Below are positions 34,611 to 44,141 of a DNA stretch of 64,000 bases, one piece after another; the first letter of the stretch is position 1; every line of letters starts with the position of its first letter. Origin of the DNA: Sphingobacteriaceae bacterium DW12 (GTDB lineage: Bacteria; Bacteroidota; Bacteroidia; Sphingobacteriales; Sphingobacteriaceae); contig JROE01000008.1 in assembly GCA_000783305.1 (NCBI GenBank), positions 1 to 64,000 of the forward strand, read 5' to 3'. The notes under the pieces are model-generated. The model saw only the letters and a program-made list of their open reading frames with translations, made no database searches and had not been told where the DNA came from. The translations under genes and the position numbers were made by a program.

Positions 34611-37600
34611 TTATAGATTAACTGATAGTCCTAGTGATAGCGTTTTGCTGAGCGGATAGGTTTTTCCGTTTGTGCTACCTAATTCTGGGTCCCAAAGCTT
34701 GAATTTCGAAAATGTAAGCAGATTGGTGCCGATAAAAAATACACGAAGATTGTTTAGATGGGCTCTGTTAACCAAGTTTTTGGGGAGAGAGTAACCAATA
34801 TCCAATGTTTTTAGTCGTAAATAAGATCCATCTCTGAGCCAGAAAGTGGATTTCTGATAGTTGTTGGAATTCGGACCATAGGTCAACCGTGGATACTCGG
34901 CATTCGGGTCTTCGTTTTCCCCAAGAACCCAACGGTTGCTACCTGCGATGTCATTCAATATATTGCCCCAGCCGTCACCTAGACTAAACATATATACAGA
35001 GGAACCATCTATAAAGTATGTGGACTTGCCAACTCCTTGAAAATGCATATTGATGTCTATGCCTTTCCAACTTGCGGATACACCAAAACCGTAGGTAAGA
35101 TTGGGCCTAGTGGTAGCTCCGATGGCCACTTTGTCATTGTCATCTATTATTCCATCCCCGTTGACGTCTTTGTATTTGATATCGCCAGGCATCACTTCGC
35201 CAAATGTCTGTCTCGGGCTATTGCGGATGTCGTCGTAGTCTTTAAATAATCCCATATCTACTAGACCCCGGGCTTGATTTACACGATATCCTTCTTGTAG
35301 TTTGTACCAATAAATGGTGTTTTCTTCATCTCTTTCTAAGATTTCGTTTTTACTATAGGTAAGATTTCCACGGAAGGTAAGGTCTACTTGATTGATTTTC
35401 TGTTTTAATTTGATATGACCATCGAAACCTTTGACCTTGACAGCGCCTATATTGGCAGAAGGGGTGCTCTCTACGCCCACGGATCCAGGAAGGAAATTGC
35501 GCGACATGTAGATTCCATCTCGGCGCTCATGAAATAAGTCAATCGACCCATCGATTTGGCCCTTGAAAAAGTTGTAATCTAATCCTAAGTCTTGTTTGGT
35601 GGCAATCTCCCAGGAAACAAATGGAGAGGATATAGAGGAGTATCGTATACCGGTCCATGGGTTTGAAGATTCGAAATCACCGAAATTGTACCCACCGCCA
35701 CTCATTTGTTCGATATCATACAAGTAGGGAAACCTTGTGTTACCTAGATTGTCATTTCCTGTCTTACCATAGGAATAGCGCAGCTTGAACATATCTACCC
35801 AACCCAAATCTTTGATAAATGACTCTTGTCCGATATTCCAGGCTCCAGAAATGGCAGGGAAGAAGCCGAATCGGTGGTCTTTATGGAAATTCTCTGAACC
35901 GGTATATCCGAAGTTGAAATCAATAAAGTAGCGTGTCTTCCAATTGTAGTTGACACGACCGGCCAAGCCTTGGTTGCGACGGGCTATCCCATTTTTAAGG
36001 TCATCTCCGATATTTTGGGTAAATACTTTTGAAGATTGATTGTACTTGGCAACTGCTCCGAATTGATGGGCACCCCATGCTCTGTTGTAATGAAGGTCCC
36101 ATTCAAAGAATTCCCGCTTATCGCCATCCGACCCTGAGGATTGTGTCATTTTTCGTTCTTCAGTGATACGTTGGAATATGAGTTCTCCATTTACGTCACG
36201 ATAGCGACTCGCCTTCCACAGTTCGGGATGCTTAAATCTATTGACCCAATTGTTGTTGTAAGTATCATATCCGAATCGACCGATAAACCGAAGACCTTTG
36301 GTAATGAAATCTAATTTTTGTTCTAAGTTTAACGTGGTTTGGATATTATTGTTCCAGCTCTCGTTATATCCGGTCATGGTGCCTTGTACCCAGGGGTTGA
36401 ATCGATCACCGTTGTCATTGCCATCTGCTGGAATCTTGCCATCGGAATACATGAGGGGTGCGGTGATAGGGTTGTATCCCATAAGGGCGGTCCATATGGA
36501 TCCTGTTCCTACTCCGGGGTCATTTTTCTTCCGTAGAGAACCCGATATCCCCGCTCTCAATAACGTGGATTTTGTAATGTCCATGTCTACACTCAAGCGA
36601 TAAGTGTATCTTTTAAAATTAGTATTGGTATTATAATCTTTTAGCGCATTATCAACTTTGTACATCCCTTCTTGATTATGATAACCCCCAGAGATATAGT
36701 AGCGGGCTGTCTTGCCACCGCCGCTCATACTAAGCATACTACGCTGGCTTTTTGCTCCATCCTTTAGAAGTACATCCATCCAGTTGACGTCGGGGAAGAG
36801 GTCATTGTCTAATCCCAAACGTAGAATCTCTAGTTCTTCTCTGGAATATAAGGGTTCTTGATTACGGGCGGCCTTTGCTTCATTGGCCAAAGATGCATAG
36901 GTGTATCCACCTACAAATTCGGGAAGTTTGGTGAGCCTGTCGTAAAAACCTTCTACTTTGGCATTGATGTTGACTTTTCCTTCTTTCCCTCGTTTGGTGG
37001 TAATCAATACGACTCCGTTTGCACCTCTGCTTCCATATATAGCAGTTGTAGAGGCATCCTTTAGGAGTGTAAAAGTTTCAATATCTTCAACATTGACCTC
37101 GTTCATATCCCGCTCAAAACCATCGACAAGTATTAAAGCTGCATTGCTGGCGCCAAATGTAGAGATACTACGGATCCAAAACTCAGAAACACTACCTGGT
37201 TGACCAGAAGTCTGCATCCCCATGATACCAGGCACAACGCCGGCTAGCGCATTGGCTATGGATGTGGAGGGATTAGATTTCAGCTGCTCTACGTCTACAG
37301 TCGTAATTGCACCGGTGACGGAGATTTTTTTCTCTGGTCCGGTAGCTGTAATAACTACTTCGTCAAGTACGCTTGCATCGGCTTCTAGCATGGTGACATT
37401 GATAATCCGTTGCTCTTTTAACAAGATTTCTTTTTTTTCGTACCCAATGTAGGTGAATACCAAGGTTTGATAGGGAAGGACTTTTAGGCTGTATTTTCCT
37501 GATTCATCTGTCCGGGTACCCAATCCAGGCATGTTGCTGATTGATATGTTGACGCCAAGCAAAGGTTCTTTGTTGGTGTTGGTGACGACTCCGGTTACAA

Positions 37601-37697
37601 TGACCTCTTCTTGCTGTGCCCAAGCACCGAAGGTAATCCCCTGTAATACGATATATGTTAATAAAATAAATTTCTTCATCATATAGTGTGTTTTCAA
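34611..37697 (-). CDS. SusC/RagA-family TonB-dependent receptor
   Basis: 1028 residues (start could be 37682 or 37679, MMKKFILL). Signal peptide to WAQQ; carboxypeptidase-regulatory-like domain (VTGVVTNTNKEPLLGVNISISN...FTYIGYEKKEI); TonB box region (DEVVITATG); plug (LILVDGFERDMNEVNVEDIETFTLLKDASTTAIYGSRGANGVVLITTKRG); 22-strand barrel ending LSLGLSVNL. It imports the oligosaccharide with energy from TonB-ExbBD. Second gene of the operon, 14 bases after the TIG/NHL gene. Confidence 0.96.
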   Translation of the reverse strand: MKTHYMMKKFILLTYIVLQGITFGAWAQQEEVIVTGVVTNTNKEPLLGVNISISNMPGLGTRTDESGKYSLKVLPYQTLVFTYIGYEKKEILLKEQRIINVTMLEADASVLDEVVITATGPEKKISVTGAITTVDVEQLKSNPSTSIANALAGVVPGIMGMQTSGQPGSVSEFWIRSISTFGASNAALILVDGFERDMNEVNVEDIETFTLLKDASTTAIYGSRGANGVVLITTKRGKEGKVNINAKVEGFYDRLTKLPEFVGGYTYASLANEAKAARNQEPLYSREELEILRLGLDNDLFPDVNWMDVLLKDGAKSQRSMLSMSGGGKTARYYISGGYHNQEGMYKVDNALKDYNTNTNFKRYTYRLSVDMDITKSTLLRAGISGSLRKKNDPGVGTGSIWTALMGYNPITAPLMYSDGKIPADGNDNGDRFNPWVQGTMTGYNESWNNNIQTTLNLEQKLDFITKGLRFIGRFGYDTYNNNWVNRFKHPELWKASRYRDVNGELIFQRITEERKMTQSSGSDGDKREFFEWDLHYNRAWGAHQFGAVAKYNQSSKVFTQNIGDDLKNGIARRNQGLAGRVNYNWKTRYFIDFNFGYTGSENFHKDHRFGFFPAISGAWNIGQESFIKDLGWVDMFKLRYSYGKTGNDNLGNTRFPYLYDIEQMSGGGYNFGDFESSNPWTGIRYSSISSPFVSWEIATKQDLGLDYNFFKGQIDGSIDLFHERRDGIYMSRNFLPGSVGVESTPSANIGAVKVKGFDGHIKLKQKINQVDLTFRGNLTYSKNEILERDEENTIYWYKLQEGYRVNQARGLVDMGLFKDYDDIRNSPRQTFGEVMPGDIKYKDVNGDGIIDDNDKVAIGATTRPNLTYGFGVSASWKGIDINMHFQGVGKSTYFIDGSSVYMFSLGDGWGNILNDIAGSNRWVLGENEDPNAEYPRLTYGPNSNNYQKSTFWLRDGSYLRLKTLDIGYSLPKNLVNRAHLNNLRVFFIGTNLLTFSKFKLWDPELGSTNGKTYPLSKTLSLGLSVNL

Positions 37698-37711
37698 TTA
37701 TTAGGCTACTA

Positions 37712-39124
37712 CTAATTCGTGGTTTCTACTGCTTCTTCCTCTTCCTCTTTTGCTATTTTTCGAATGATCCAGTTCCCGGTATCACCGATATAAAAGCATT
37801 CTTTCGCTTCATCATATGCGATTGCTTGTGGTTGTTTAAAGCGGGCTTCTGTTCTTAAATCACCGTCAGCATAACCACTGGTGCCGTTGTTTCCTCGTCC
37901 TGCAAAGGTGCTGATCCTTCCCTGTGGGGTCATCCGTCGTATGGCATGGTTTTCTTTGTCACAGAAATAGAAATCGTATTGATCTCCGCCATTCTGTTCG
38001 TAATCGGGATTTTTGACAAAGACGCCTTGTACGGGGTTATTCAAGCGGGCATTGGTGCCGACTCCGTCTGCATAACCGGATGAACCTGCTGCTCCTGCGA
38101 TGGTGTAGGGAGTTGTAAATGTTTTTCTGGCATGATCATAATCGGTACGCATGATAAAGTGTCTATCGTACTGGATTAAATAGGCATAATCGCCGGAAGG
38201 GTGTACAACCATATAAATAGCTACAGCACTATAAGGATTAGGGAATGCTAACTTGTCTTCTCCTGTAGCGAAATCGTAGCGGCGGATATCTCCGGCTCTA
38301 AACCTGGAATAGTATAGCTCTCCATTTTGTGGATGAATGATCGTGCCGTTTACACCTCTGGCGTACACGGGGATGGGATTATTTTGAATAAACTTTGATT
38401 CGCGTGAGAATAGGTAATTCCCATACCTGGTGTCGCTGCTTTGGTTGTGCGAAACAATCATATCTTGATTGGCATCAAGTCTCCAATTGAGTACGGACAC
38501 TCTGTCAAAGCCAGTCCGAAAATAGCTTACATACTGTTTCTCAAAATCGATTAATCGGGCACTGTTGTAGTCGGCAGAGAAATATAGATGATTGGAGTTC
38601 TTTGGGTCAAACGAGAACCATAGCATGCCTTTGAATGCACCACAATCATTAAATGGTCCTTCCTTTTCTTCAAAATTGCTTCCTACTTCATAATACTTGC
38701 CGAGAAAGGTGGAGACCAATAATTTTTTCGTGTATTCAAATCGTTCTTTGGTTTCGACATTTACAAGCTCTTTGCCTTCATCGTCTAGAATGCTGACTCG
38801 AATATCTCCGGCGTAGGCCTTCTCTGGGATAACACAGTATACGCTATTGTTTTGCACACCGACGACTTTGGCTACTTTTCCGCCAATGACTACTTTGGTT
38901 TTGGAAATGTCATTTCCAAAGTTTTCTCCATACAAAATCAGTTTACTTCCTACGCCGCCTTCTTTTGGATAGAAGTCGGTAATCACGACCTGTTTTGAAG
39001 GGTCAAAACCGATAGTTTGCTTGTCATTGTCTTCTTTACACTGTATAAAACAAAGCGTCGTAAGCAAGATTATTATGACCTGAATGGGCCAAGATATGGG
39101 TTTAATTCTGTTTTTCTTTTCCAT
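37712..39124 (-). CDS. IPT/TIG plus NHL-repeat surface lipoprotein
   Basis: 470 residues with lipobox CFIQC (Cys29). Residues about 50-130 form an IPT/TIG domain (VVITDFYPKEGGVGSKLILYGENFGND); the rest is a beta-propeller with NHL-type repeats (TPYTIAGAAGSSGYADGVGTNARLNNPVQGVFVKNP, ISTFAGRGNNGTSGYADGDLRTEARFKQPQAIAYD, CFYIGDTGNWIIRKI). Such proteins act as surface glycan-binding proteins in PULs. Being the first gene, before susC, is less usual. A short hairpin (CCGACT/AGTCGG, 39144-39157) sits in its leader just before the start. Confidence 0.85.
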   Translation of the reverse strand: MEKKNRIKPISWPIQVIIILLTTLCFIQCKEDNDKQTIGFDPSKQVVITDFYPKEGGVGSKLILYGENFGNDISKTKVVIGGKVAKVVGVQNNSVYCVIPEKAYAGDIRVSILDDEGKELVNVETKERFEYTKKLLVSTFLGKYYEVGSNFEEKEGPFNDCGAFKGMLWFSFDPKNSNHLYFSADYNSARLIDFEKQYVSYFRTGFDRVSVLNWRLDANQDMIVSHNQSSDTRYGNYLFSRESKFIQNNPIPVYARGVNGTIIHPQNGELYYSRFRAGDIRRYDFATGEDKLAFPNPYSAVAIYMVVHPSGDYAYLIQYDRHFIMRTDYDHARKTFTTPYTIAGAAGSSGYADGVGTNARLNNPVQGVFVKNPDYEQNGGDQYDFYFCDKENHAIRRMTPQGRISTFAGRGNNGTSGYADGDLRTEARFKQPQAIAYDEAKECFYIGDTGNWIIRKIAKEEEEEAVETTN

Positions 39125-39614
39125 AAGGATATTGCTTTTTTTTCCGACTGAAGTCGGGTTATTTAATAGTGATTATCATCTATGAAATCTTTTAACTGCT
39201 ATCTGTGTGGTGTCGATAGGGCGTTCTTATCGATAATGATGCCTGAGTATACGGGGCACGATAGCAGAGTGGTGACAGAAGGAGGATGTCCGGATGTCTT
39301 GTAATCGTTGAATGAGAGAACTGAGTTCTAGAGGCACGGGTGAGTTGCCAATTTTTACACTGTTTTGCATTGAAATATAGGTTTAATAAATAGATTCTAC
39401 AGTTTTAGTAATATAATAGGTCGGGAGGTTGAATGTCTTCGGAATATTTGCATAATCGTCTGTCTCCTTGGTGTGTTTTATTGCTTTTTCAAAAAAAATA
39501 TCGCAAATATTTCCTCATGGGTGTTTTTATAGTATCCATTTGAATAATATGTGGTTGTACAATGAGATTTGTTTAAATAAAAAGTCGAATCAACGTCTTA
39601 TTTATTTGCCGCGT

Positions 39615-39962
39615 TTAAATTTTGGTCAATAATTTGATTGTTGTTTCAGAAGTTTCCCCTGAAGATTCTAATACTATCTGTAAATTTGTTTGATTATTGA
39701 CAATCATTTCATGAGAAGAATAACTCTTAAAAGAAAAACGAATATTGCTGGTGGCCGTCTTCTATTTCAATCGCAAATTCACCTTTCTCATTTGTAGAGC
39801 TACATTTCACAACAATGCTTACACCTGCCAAAACACCTTTCCCCTTCATCCCTTAACACTTCCGAAAGCCGATTTCTCGAATACTTGTGCGGGTAGAACA
39901 TTTCTTGCAATGACTAATTGACTTGTTATTGAAGTATAAATAATTGATTTTATCTTACACAT
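39615..39962 (-). pseudogene. N-terminal fragment of a SusC-type receptor fused to an IS5 transposase tail
   Basis: Minus strand from an ATG at 39962: a signal-like start then VLPAQVFEKSAFGSVKG, a frameshift, VLAGVSIVVKCSSTNEKGEFAIEIEDG, a second frameshift in a T/A run near 39730-39740, then SFKSYSSHEMIVNNQTNLQIVLES. This is the carboxypeptidase-regulatory-like domain that begins SusC/FecA-type receptors. Immediately after, GETSETTIKLLTKI-stop matches the C-terminal end of the IS5-type fragment at 40317-40560, including 21 identical bases (39613-39633 and 40315-40335). The plug and barrel are missing. Probably a deletion scar left by the IS. Confidence 0.6.
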
Positions 39963-40316
39963 AATTAATTGGTTTTCTACTTAAAAAAGCCTTGTGCTGT
40001 ATCGTATAAAACATGATTTTTCAAGGTTTATATTTCATTTCTAGGCTTTAATTTATATTTGGTTAGCACAATATTATAAAATTTAAAATTTCACTGCTCT
40101 ATTTGGTCGGTTTTTATTTGCGAAAACGTTTTAGTTATTCAGTTTGATTATTATTCTTATATCAGAGTAGAAAATGAATTACAAAAGCAAGCTTCATATC
40201 TTTGAATTTAGAAATAACATACACACCGAAATCTACACCTGATTACTGTAATTTATTAGAGCTATCACACCTAGAGGTTTAACGAAAATAGTCGATATTT
40301 ATACTTAAGAGATAGT

Positions 40317-40560
40317 TTAAATTTTGGTCAATAATAATTTTATGACGAATAATTTGACCATTGTTTCTGCAAAGTCCACGGTCATTATCGAACTATGAAT
40401 ACGCTCTTTCTACAACCCATCGTTTGCTGATAGACTTAAATTCCTTACGGTTCTCATTCCTATTTTTAAGAGGTATCCAAAATTGTATTTCTTTTTACTC
40501 CTTTCCCTTTTTTGTTTCCACCTTAGCCCTTAAAATTTCAGCCATCGAACGATAGTTTTT
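40317..40560 (-). pseudogene. IS5-family transposase C-terminal remnant
   Basis: On the minus strand the frame reads ...IPLKNRNENRKEFKSISKRWVVERAYS-stop-FDNDRGLCRNN, then in another frame FAETMVKLFVIKLLTKI-stop. KRWVVER followed by WFDNDRRLCRNYE is the conserved C-terminal DDE region of Bacteroidota IS5-type transposases, here with W replaced by a stop and a small deletion between two GAAAC copies. The N-terminal DD part is absent. The open frame at 40361-40555 on the plus strand is only its shadow. Confidence 0.65.
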
Positions 40561-40807
40561 TATGAATTTTTAAACAGGTATTTGACTACTTCTTGCTTAT
40601 AATCGGTTTTTAAATTAATCGTTAGTCAAATGTCTATGTTATATCGTATAAAAAAATATCTATTTCAATCAATAAATTATCAAATTGTATCACAGTTGAT
40701 GAAATTCTGAATCTTATACCTCGAGGGTACGACAAGTGCCAGGTCTGCAAATCTGGACCTGTCGGAGTAACTTTTAAAGAATAAGAGGGGGATGGAATAG
40801 GGGGGGA

Positions 40808-43800
40808 TTACAATGGAATTTGTAATAGGAATATGTTTAGACGTTCTTCATTTTGGACATATTGTAGTGAGCCTCCGTGGAGTGTGGCAAAGGAATGGGT
40901 AAGGGCTAGTCCCAGTCCTGAGCCTTTGATCCTGTAGTGGGATGATGCACGCTGAAAAGGTTTAAAAATTTGCTGGATCTCTTCTTGGGTTAATAATGCT
41001 CCATCATTTTTGACCGCAATACAGAAAATCTCGTCTTTAGGGACCTGATAAAGACTGATGATGATGACCTTATCGGCATATTTAACGGCGTTGTGTAATA
41101 GATTGGAAATAATCTTATAAATGGTTTCGATGTCGATATTGGCATTGATTTGCTCATCAAGATCAATTTGAATGTCAATCTTCTTGTTTTCAATCAGTGG
41201 TTTAAATTCTTGGATGCAGATTTCAACAAGTTTACTAATGTTTTCAAATTGAAGTTGCAAGGCGAAGTCATTGCTTTCAATTTTTTTAAAATCCAAGAGG
41301 TTGTCAGTCAGTGTGATAAGTTTTTCGGTGTTTTGATGAATGGTATGCAACCATTTGTTCGTATTCTCTTTGTCGGTGCCATTCAAAATCCATTCTAATG
41401 GCCCTTTTATTAAGGTCAACGGCGTTTTGATATCATGTGTGATTCGCATAAAGAAATCCATTTTTGCTTTGTACAGCTCCTCTTCGTTGTGCGTTTTGAT
41501 GATGGCCAGACGTCGTCTATTTTTCTCTTTGATACGGCTGTCATAGCTATATATCGCATAACATATGAAGGCGGCAGCAAGAATAATATAGGTGATAAAT
41601 GCAGGTGTACTCGCCCATAAAGGAGGATTGATGGTAATCTGTAATGCTTTTTGTTCGGATATAGGAACACCATTGGCATCTGTCGCTACAACTTCAAAAG
41701 TATAATTACCTGGTGGTACTTTAGTGAAATAGGCTTTGCTATGGTTGCGTAAGATTGTCCAAGAAGAATCGAGGCCTACTAATCTATAGCGGTAAGAGGT
41801 AGACTTGGCGGATACGAAGTTTAAAGCTGCAAAATCTAAACTAATGGTGGATTCGTCGTGATTTAATTCTAATTGGTTGGTGTATATAACTGCTTGGCTC
41901 AGATTTCCTTCTTTGCCTCCAATGGTGAGTTCGCGCTGATGGGTCTGGATACCGGTGATATAAAGAGGGGCTAACGAATTGCTTTTAAAATGATCGGACA
42001 TCAATTCGGGCTTGAAGCGAATCAAACCTCGTGAGGATCCGAAGTAAAGGTATCCTTTAGCATCTTTGAATACTGAATTGTAATTGAACTGGAGATCTAA
42101 TAGTCCCAACTCGGTATCAAATAATTCGATATGATTTCGATGGATATCCATCTTAACTAGCCCACGAGAAGTGCTGATCCATAAATTTTCGTTGTCATCT
42201 TCTTCGAATCCTAGAATCAAGTTGCTGGGAAGCCCATCTTTCTTGGTAATGCGATGGAATTTGTCGGTAATTGGGTTCCATATGGCAATTCCATTTTCGG
42301 TAGCCACCCAAATCGTACCCTTCGAATCTTGGAATACACGTGTAGCTCTATTGCTGTTGAGTGATTGGGGGTCCTTGATGTCATGGGTAAAACGGACCAG
42401 GTCACCAGTGGAAGGCGTTAGTTTGAAGAGTCCGTCACGCCAAGTTGTGAACCAAATATTGCCAGCGCGATCTTCATATATGGAGGTGTGAAAAATATGA
42501 CGTTTCAGGGGTTTTAACAACTGAAACTCGTCTTTACCCGGAAAAAACTCATATACACCTCGAGAGGTGCCTAGGAGTATTCGGCCGGCACGTGTACGAT
42601 ATATCGAGAAAACAAAGTTGTCACCCAGCTTCCCATTTGTATTCTTGTTGTTGAAATGTTTAATGATTTTTTTGGTCTTAACATTGACAACATCCATCCC
42701 TTGGTGAAACGTTCCTACTAAGAGGCTATCCCCAGCTATCGCTAATCCATGGATATTGCTATGTGCAAGCTGTGTATCTTGATTTAATGTGCTGAATTGA
42801 TTGTTGCGATAATCCCAAAAAGTGAGTCCATTATCTTCGGTGCCTATCCAAAGGTTGTGCTGATGGTCTTCTACGATTTCACGAATGGCGTGACCCTGTA
42901 GTGAATTAGTTGTGGCCCGCGGGAATATTTTTTGGAAATAGGTGTGTTGTGGATGGAAATAGTGGATTCCTCCAAAATAGGAACCTACCCATAATCCATC
43001 TTGGTGATCTTTGGAAAGCGTGTAAATAGCATTGTCTGCAAGACTCCATGGGTTGTCCTTTTCACGTTTTAATAGGTTGTACTTTGTGCCAAGTTGATCA
43101 CAGATATACAATCCTGATTCGGATGCAACCCATACGGCGGTATCGTTGACCTGTAGTATATCCCGGATGTACAATGGTGAATTGCGATTGCTGGCGATGA
43201 CCTGGCGGATCTGATGGTTTTTGTGATTGTAGTGGAATAGACCTTCTTTGGACGTGCCTATCCAAATGTTATGTTGACGGTCGGTATATAGTCTTTTTAT
43301 TTCAGTAGGAAGGGGGGATTGAATGGGGAGGGGATAGGAGGTATTGTTGGTTAGGCAAATAAGATTTTTGCCGTCGCCAATCCAAACCTGATTATGATTG
43401 TCAAAACAGAAACCTGATACTTGATATTGACGTATATGTGTTTTTTGAATAATTTTTTTTTCGGCAATGAGATAGCAAAATAGTTCGTTGTTAGCAATAA
43501 ACCACATATTGCCCTCGGGATCTTCTTCAATCCTAAGGATTTCCCTGTTAACCATTTCTTTTAAGGGATTGAATTGTTCGGTTTTGGGGTCGAATATGTA
43601 TACCCCTTGGTCTGTGCCAATCCAGATTAGATTGTGTCTATTGATGGCAATACTATGGATGTAGTTACTGCCAAGCCCATTTTCGTTGTCGGTGTCGGCG
43701 TAAAAATGTTTGAAATTATAGCCATCAAACCGATTCAAGCCATCTCGTGTGCCGAACCACATAAAACCATTTTTGTCTTGAGCGCTAGATAAGACGGCAT

Positions 43801-43930
43801 TGTTGGAAAGTCCTTGTTCTACTTGAAAATGATTGAAGTAGTATAATTGTGCTTGGACAGCGGGTGTCCAAATGAATAAAAATGTGAGAATAGGAAGGCA
43901 AGTCTGCACTAAAAATAACTTAATTCTCAT
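40808..43930 (-). CDS. HTCS-like sensor histidine kinase with two propeller domains, no receiver
   Basis: 1040 residues. Signal peptide to VQAQ; residues about 30-680 are two-component-propeller (reg_prop) repeats such as GLSNNAVLSSAQDKNGFMWFGTRDGLNRFDGYNF; Y_Y_Y domain about 700-775 (YRYRLVGLDSSW...VPPGNYTFEVVATD); one membrane helix about 780-800; HisKA with phosphoacceptor H832 (RITHDIKTPLTLIKGP); HATPase_c with N-box LLHNAVKYAD and GSGLGLALTHSFATLHGG. In usual HTCS proteins a receiver and AraC HTH follow on the same chain; here the protein ends, and a matching REC-AraC gene lies at 46409. It senses a glycan fragment in the periplasm and controls this PUL, by inference. Confidence 0.92.
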   Translation of the reverse strand: MRIKLFLVQTCLPILTFLFIWTPAVQAQLYYFNHFQVEQGLSNNAVLSSAQDKNGFMWFGTRDGLNRFDGYNFKHFYADTDNENGLGSNYIHSIAINRHNLIWIGTDQGVYIFDPKTEQFNPLKEMVNREILRIEEDPEGNMWFIANNELFCYLIAEKKIIQKTHIRQYQVSGFCFDNHNQVWIGDGKNLICLTNNTSYPLPIQSPLPTEIKRLYTDRQHNIWIGTSKEGLFHYNHKNHQIRQVIASNRNSPLYIRDILQVNDTAVWVASESGLYICDQLGTKYNLLKREKDNPWSLADNAIYTLSKDHQDGLWVGSYFGGIHYFHPQHTYFQKIFPRATTNSLQGHAIREIVEDHQHNLWIGTEDNGLTFWDYRNNQFSTLNQDTQLAHSNIHGLAIAGDSLLVGTFHQGMDVVNVKTKKIIKHFNNKNTNGKLGDNFVFSIYRTRAGRILLGTSRGVYEFFPGKDEFQLLKPLKRHIFHTSIYEDRAGNIWFTTWRDGLFKLTPSTGDLVRFTHDIKDPQSLNSNRATRVFQDSKGTIWVATENGIAIWNPITDKFHRITKKDGLPSNLILGFEEDDNENLWISTSRGLVKMDIHRNHIELFDTELGLLDLQFNYNSVFKDAKGYLYFGSSRGLIRFKPELMSDHFKSNSLAPLYITGIQTHQRELTIGGKEGNLSQAVIYTNQLELNHDESTISLDFAALNFVSAKSTSYRYRLVGLDSSWTILRNHSKAYFTKVPPGNYTFEVVATDANGVPISEQKALQITINPPLWASTPAFITYIILAAAFICYAIYSYDSRIKEKNRRRLAIIKTHNEEELYKAKMDFFMRITHDIKTPLTLIKGPLEWILNGTDKENTNKWLHTIHQNTEKLITLTDNLLDFKKIESNDFALQLQFENISKLVEICIQEFKPLIENKKIDIQIDLDEQINANIDIETIYKIISNLLHNAVKYADKVIIISLYQVPKDEIFCIAVKNDGALLTQEEIQQIFKPFQRASSHYRIKGSGLGLALTHSFATLHGGSLQYVQNEERLNIFLLQIPL

Positions 43931-43976
43931 GAATGATACAATTTGGGGTTATTTTGAATAAAAAAGGCAATTTTAT

Positions 43977-44000
43977 ACAAAGTGTAATTTACACCTTTGT
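43977..44000. promoter_or_regulatory. Inverted repeat between the kinase and GH43 genes
   Basis: ACAAAGTGTAA (43977-43987) and TTACACCTTTGT (43989-44000) are complementary except for one extra C. It lies 47 bases before the kinase start and 142 before the GH43 start in a divergent promoter region, and is a candidate binding site for the response regulator at 46409. Confidence 0.35.
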
Positions 44001-44141
44001 TTTATACTGGACTTGTAGTTGGGATCCAGTGCAATTATAAACAAAAATATATATAAGATTTACAAAGGCTAAGGAAAAATACAGAAACCGAGGTTGATAG
44101 GCTTGGGATGTATAGAAAATCCATGGTATGTACAGTAGAAT

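Larger units (their letters stand above)
39125..40807. other. 1.7-kb AT-rich graveyard region without intact gene
   Basis: It separates the SusC operon from the sensor kinase. The left part (39125-39600) should hold the operon promoter, but I find no convincing TAnnTTTG box. The centre holds a SusC-type N-terminal pseudogene and two fragments of one IS5-type element (listed separately). 40560-40800 shows only a weak inverted repeat (CAGGTC/GACCTG near 40739-40762) downstream of the kinase gene. Confidence 0.6.

Noticed and set aside
40361..40555. 64-codon plus-strand open frame
   Set aside because: It is the complementary shadow of the IS5 transposase remnant; the minus strand carries the KRWVVER motif and the plus frame has no protein-like features.
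39996..40653. TATCGTATAAAA found twice (40000 and 40642) as possible IS terminal repeat
   Set aside because: Both copies are in the same orientation in AT-rich DNA and do not flank a matching element as inverted repeats.
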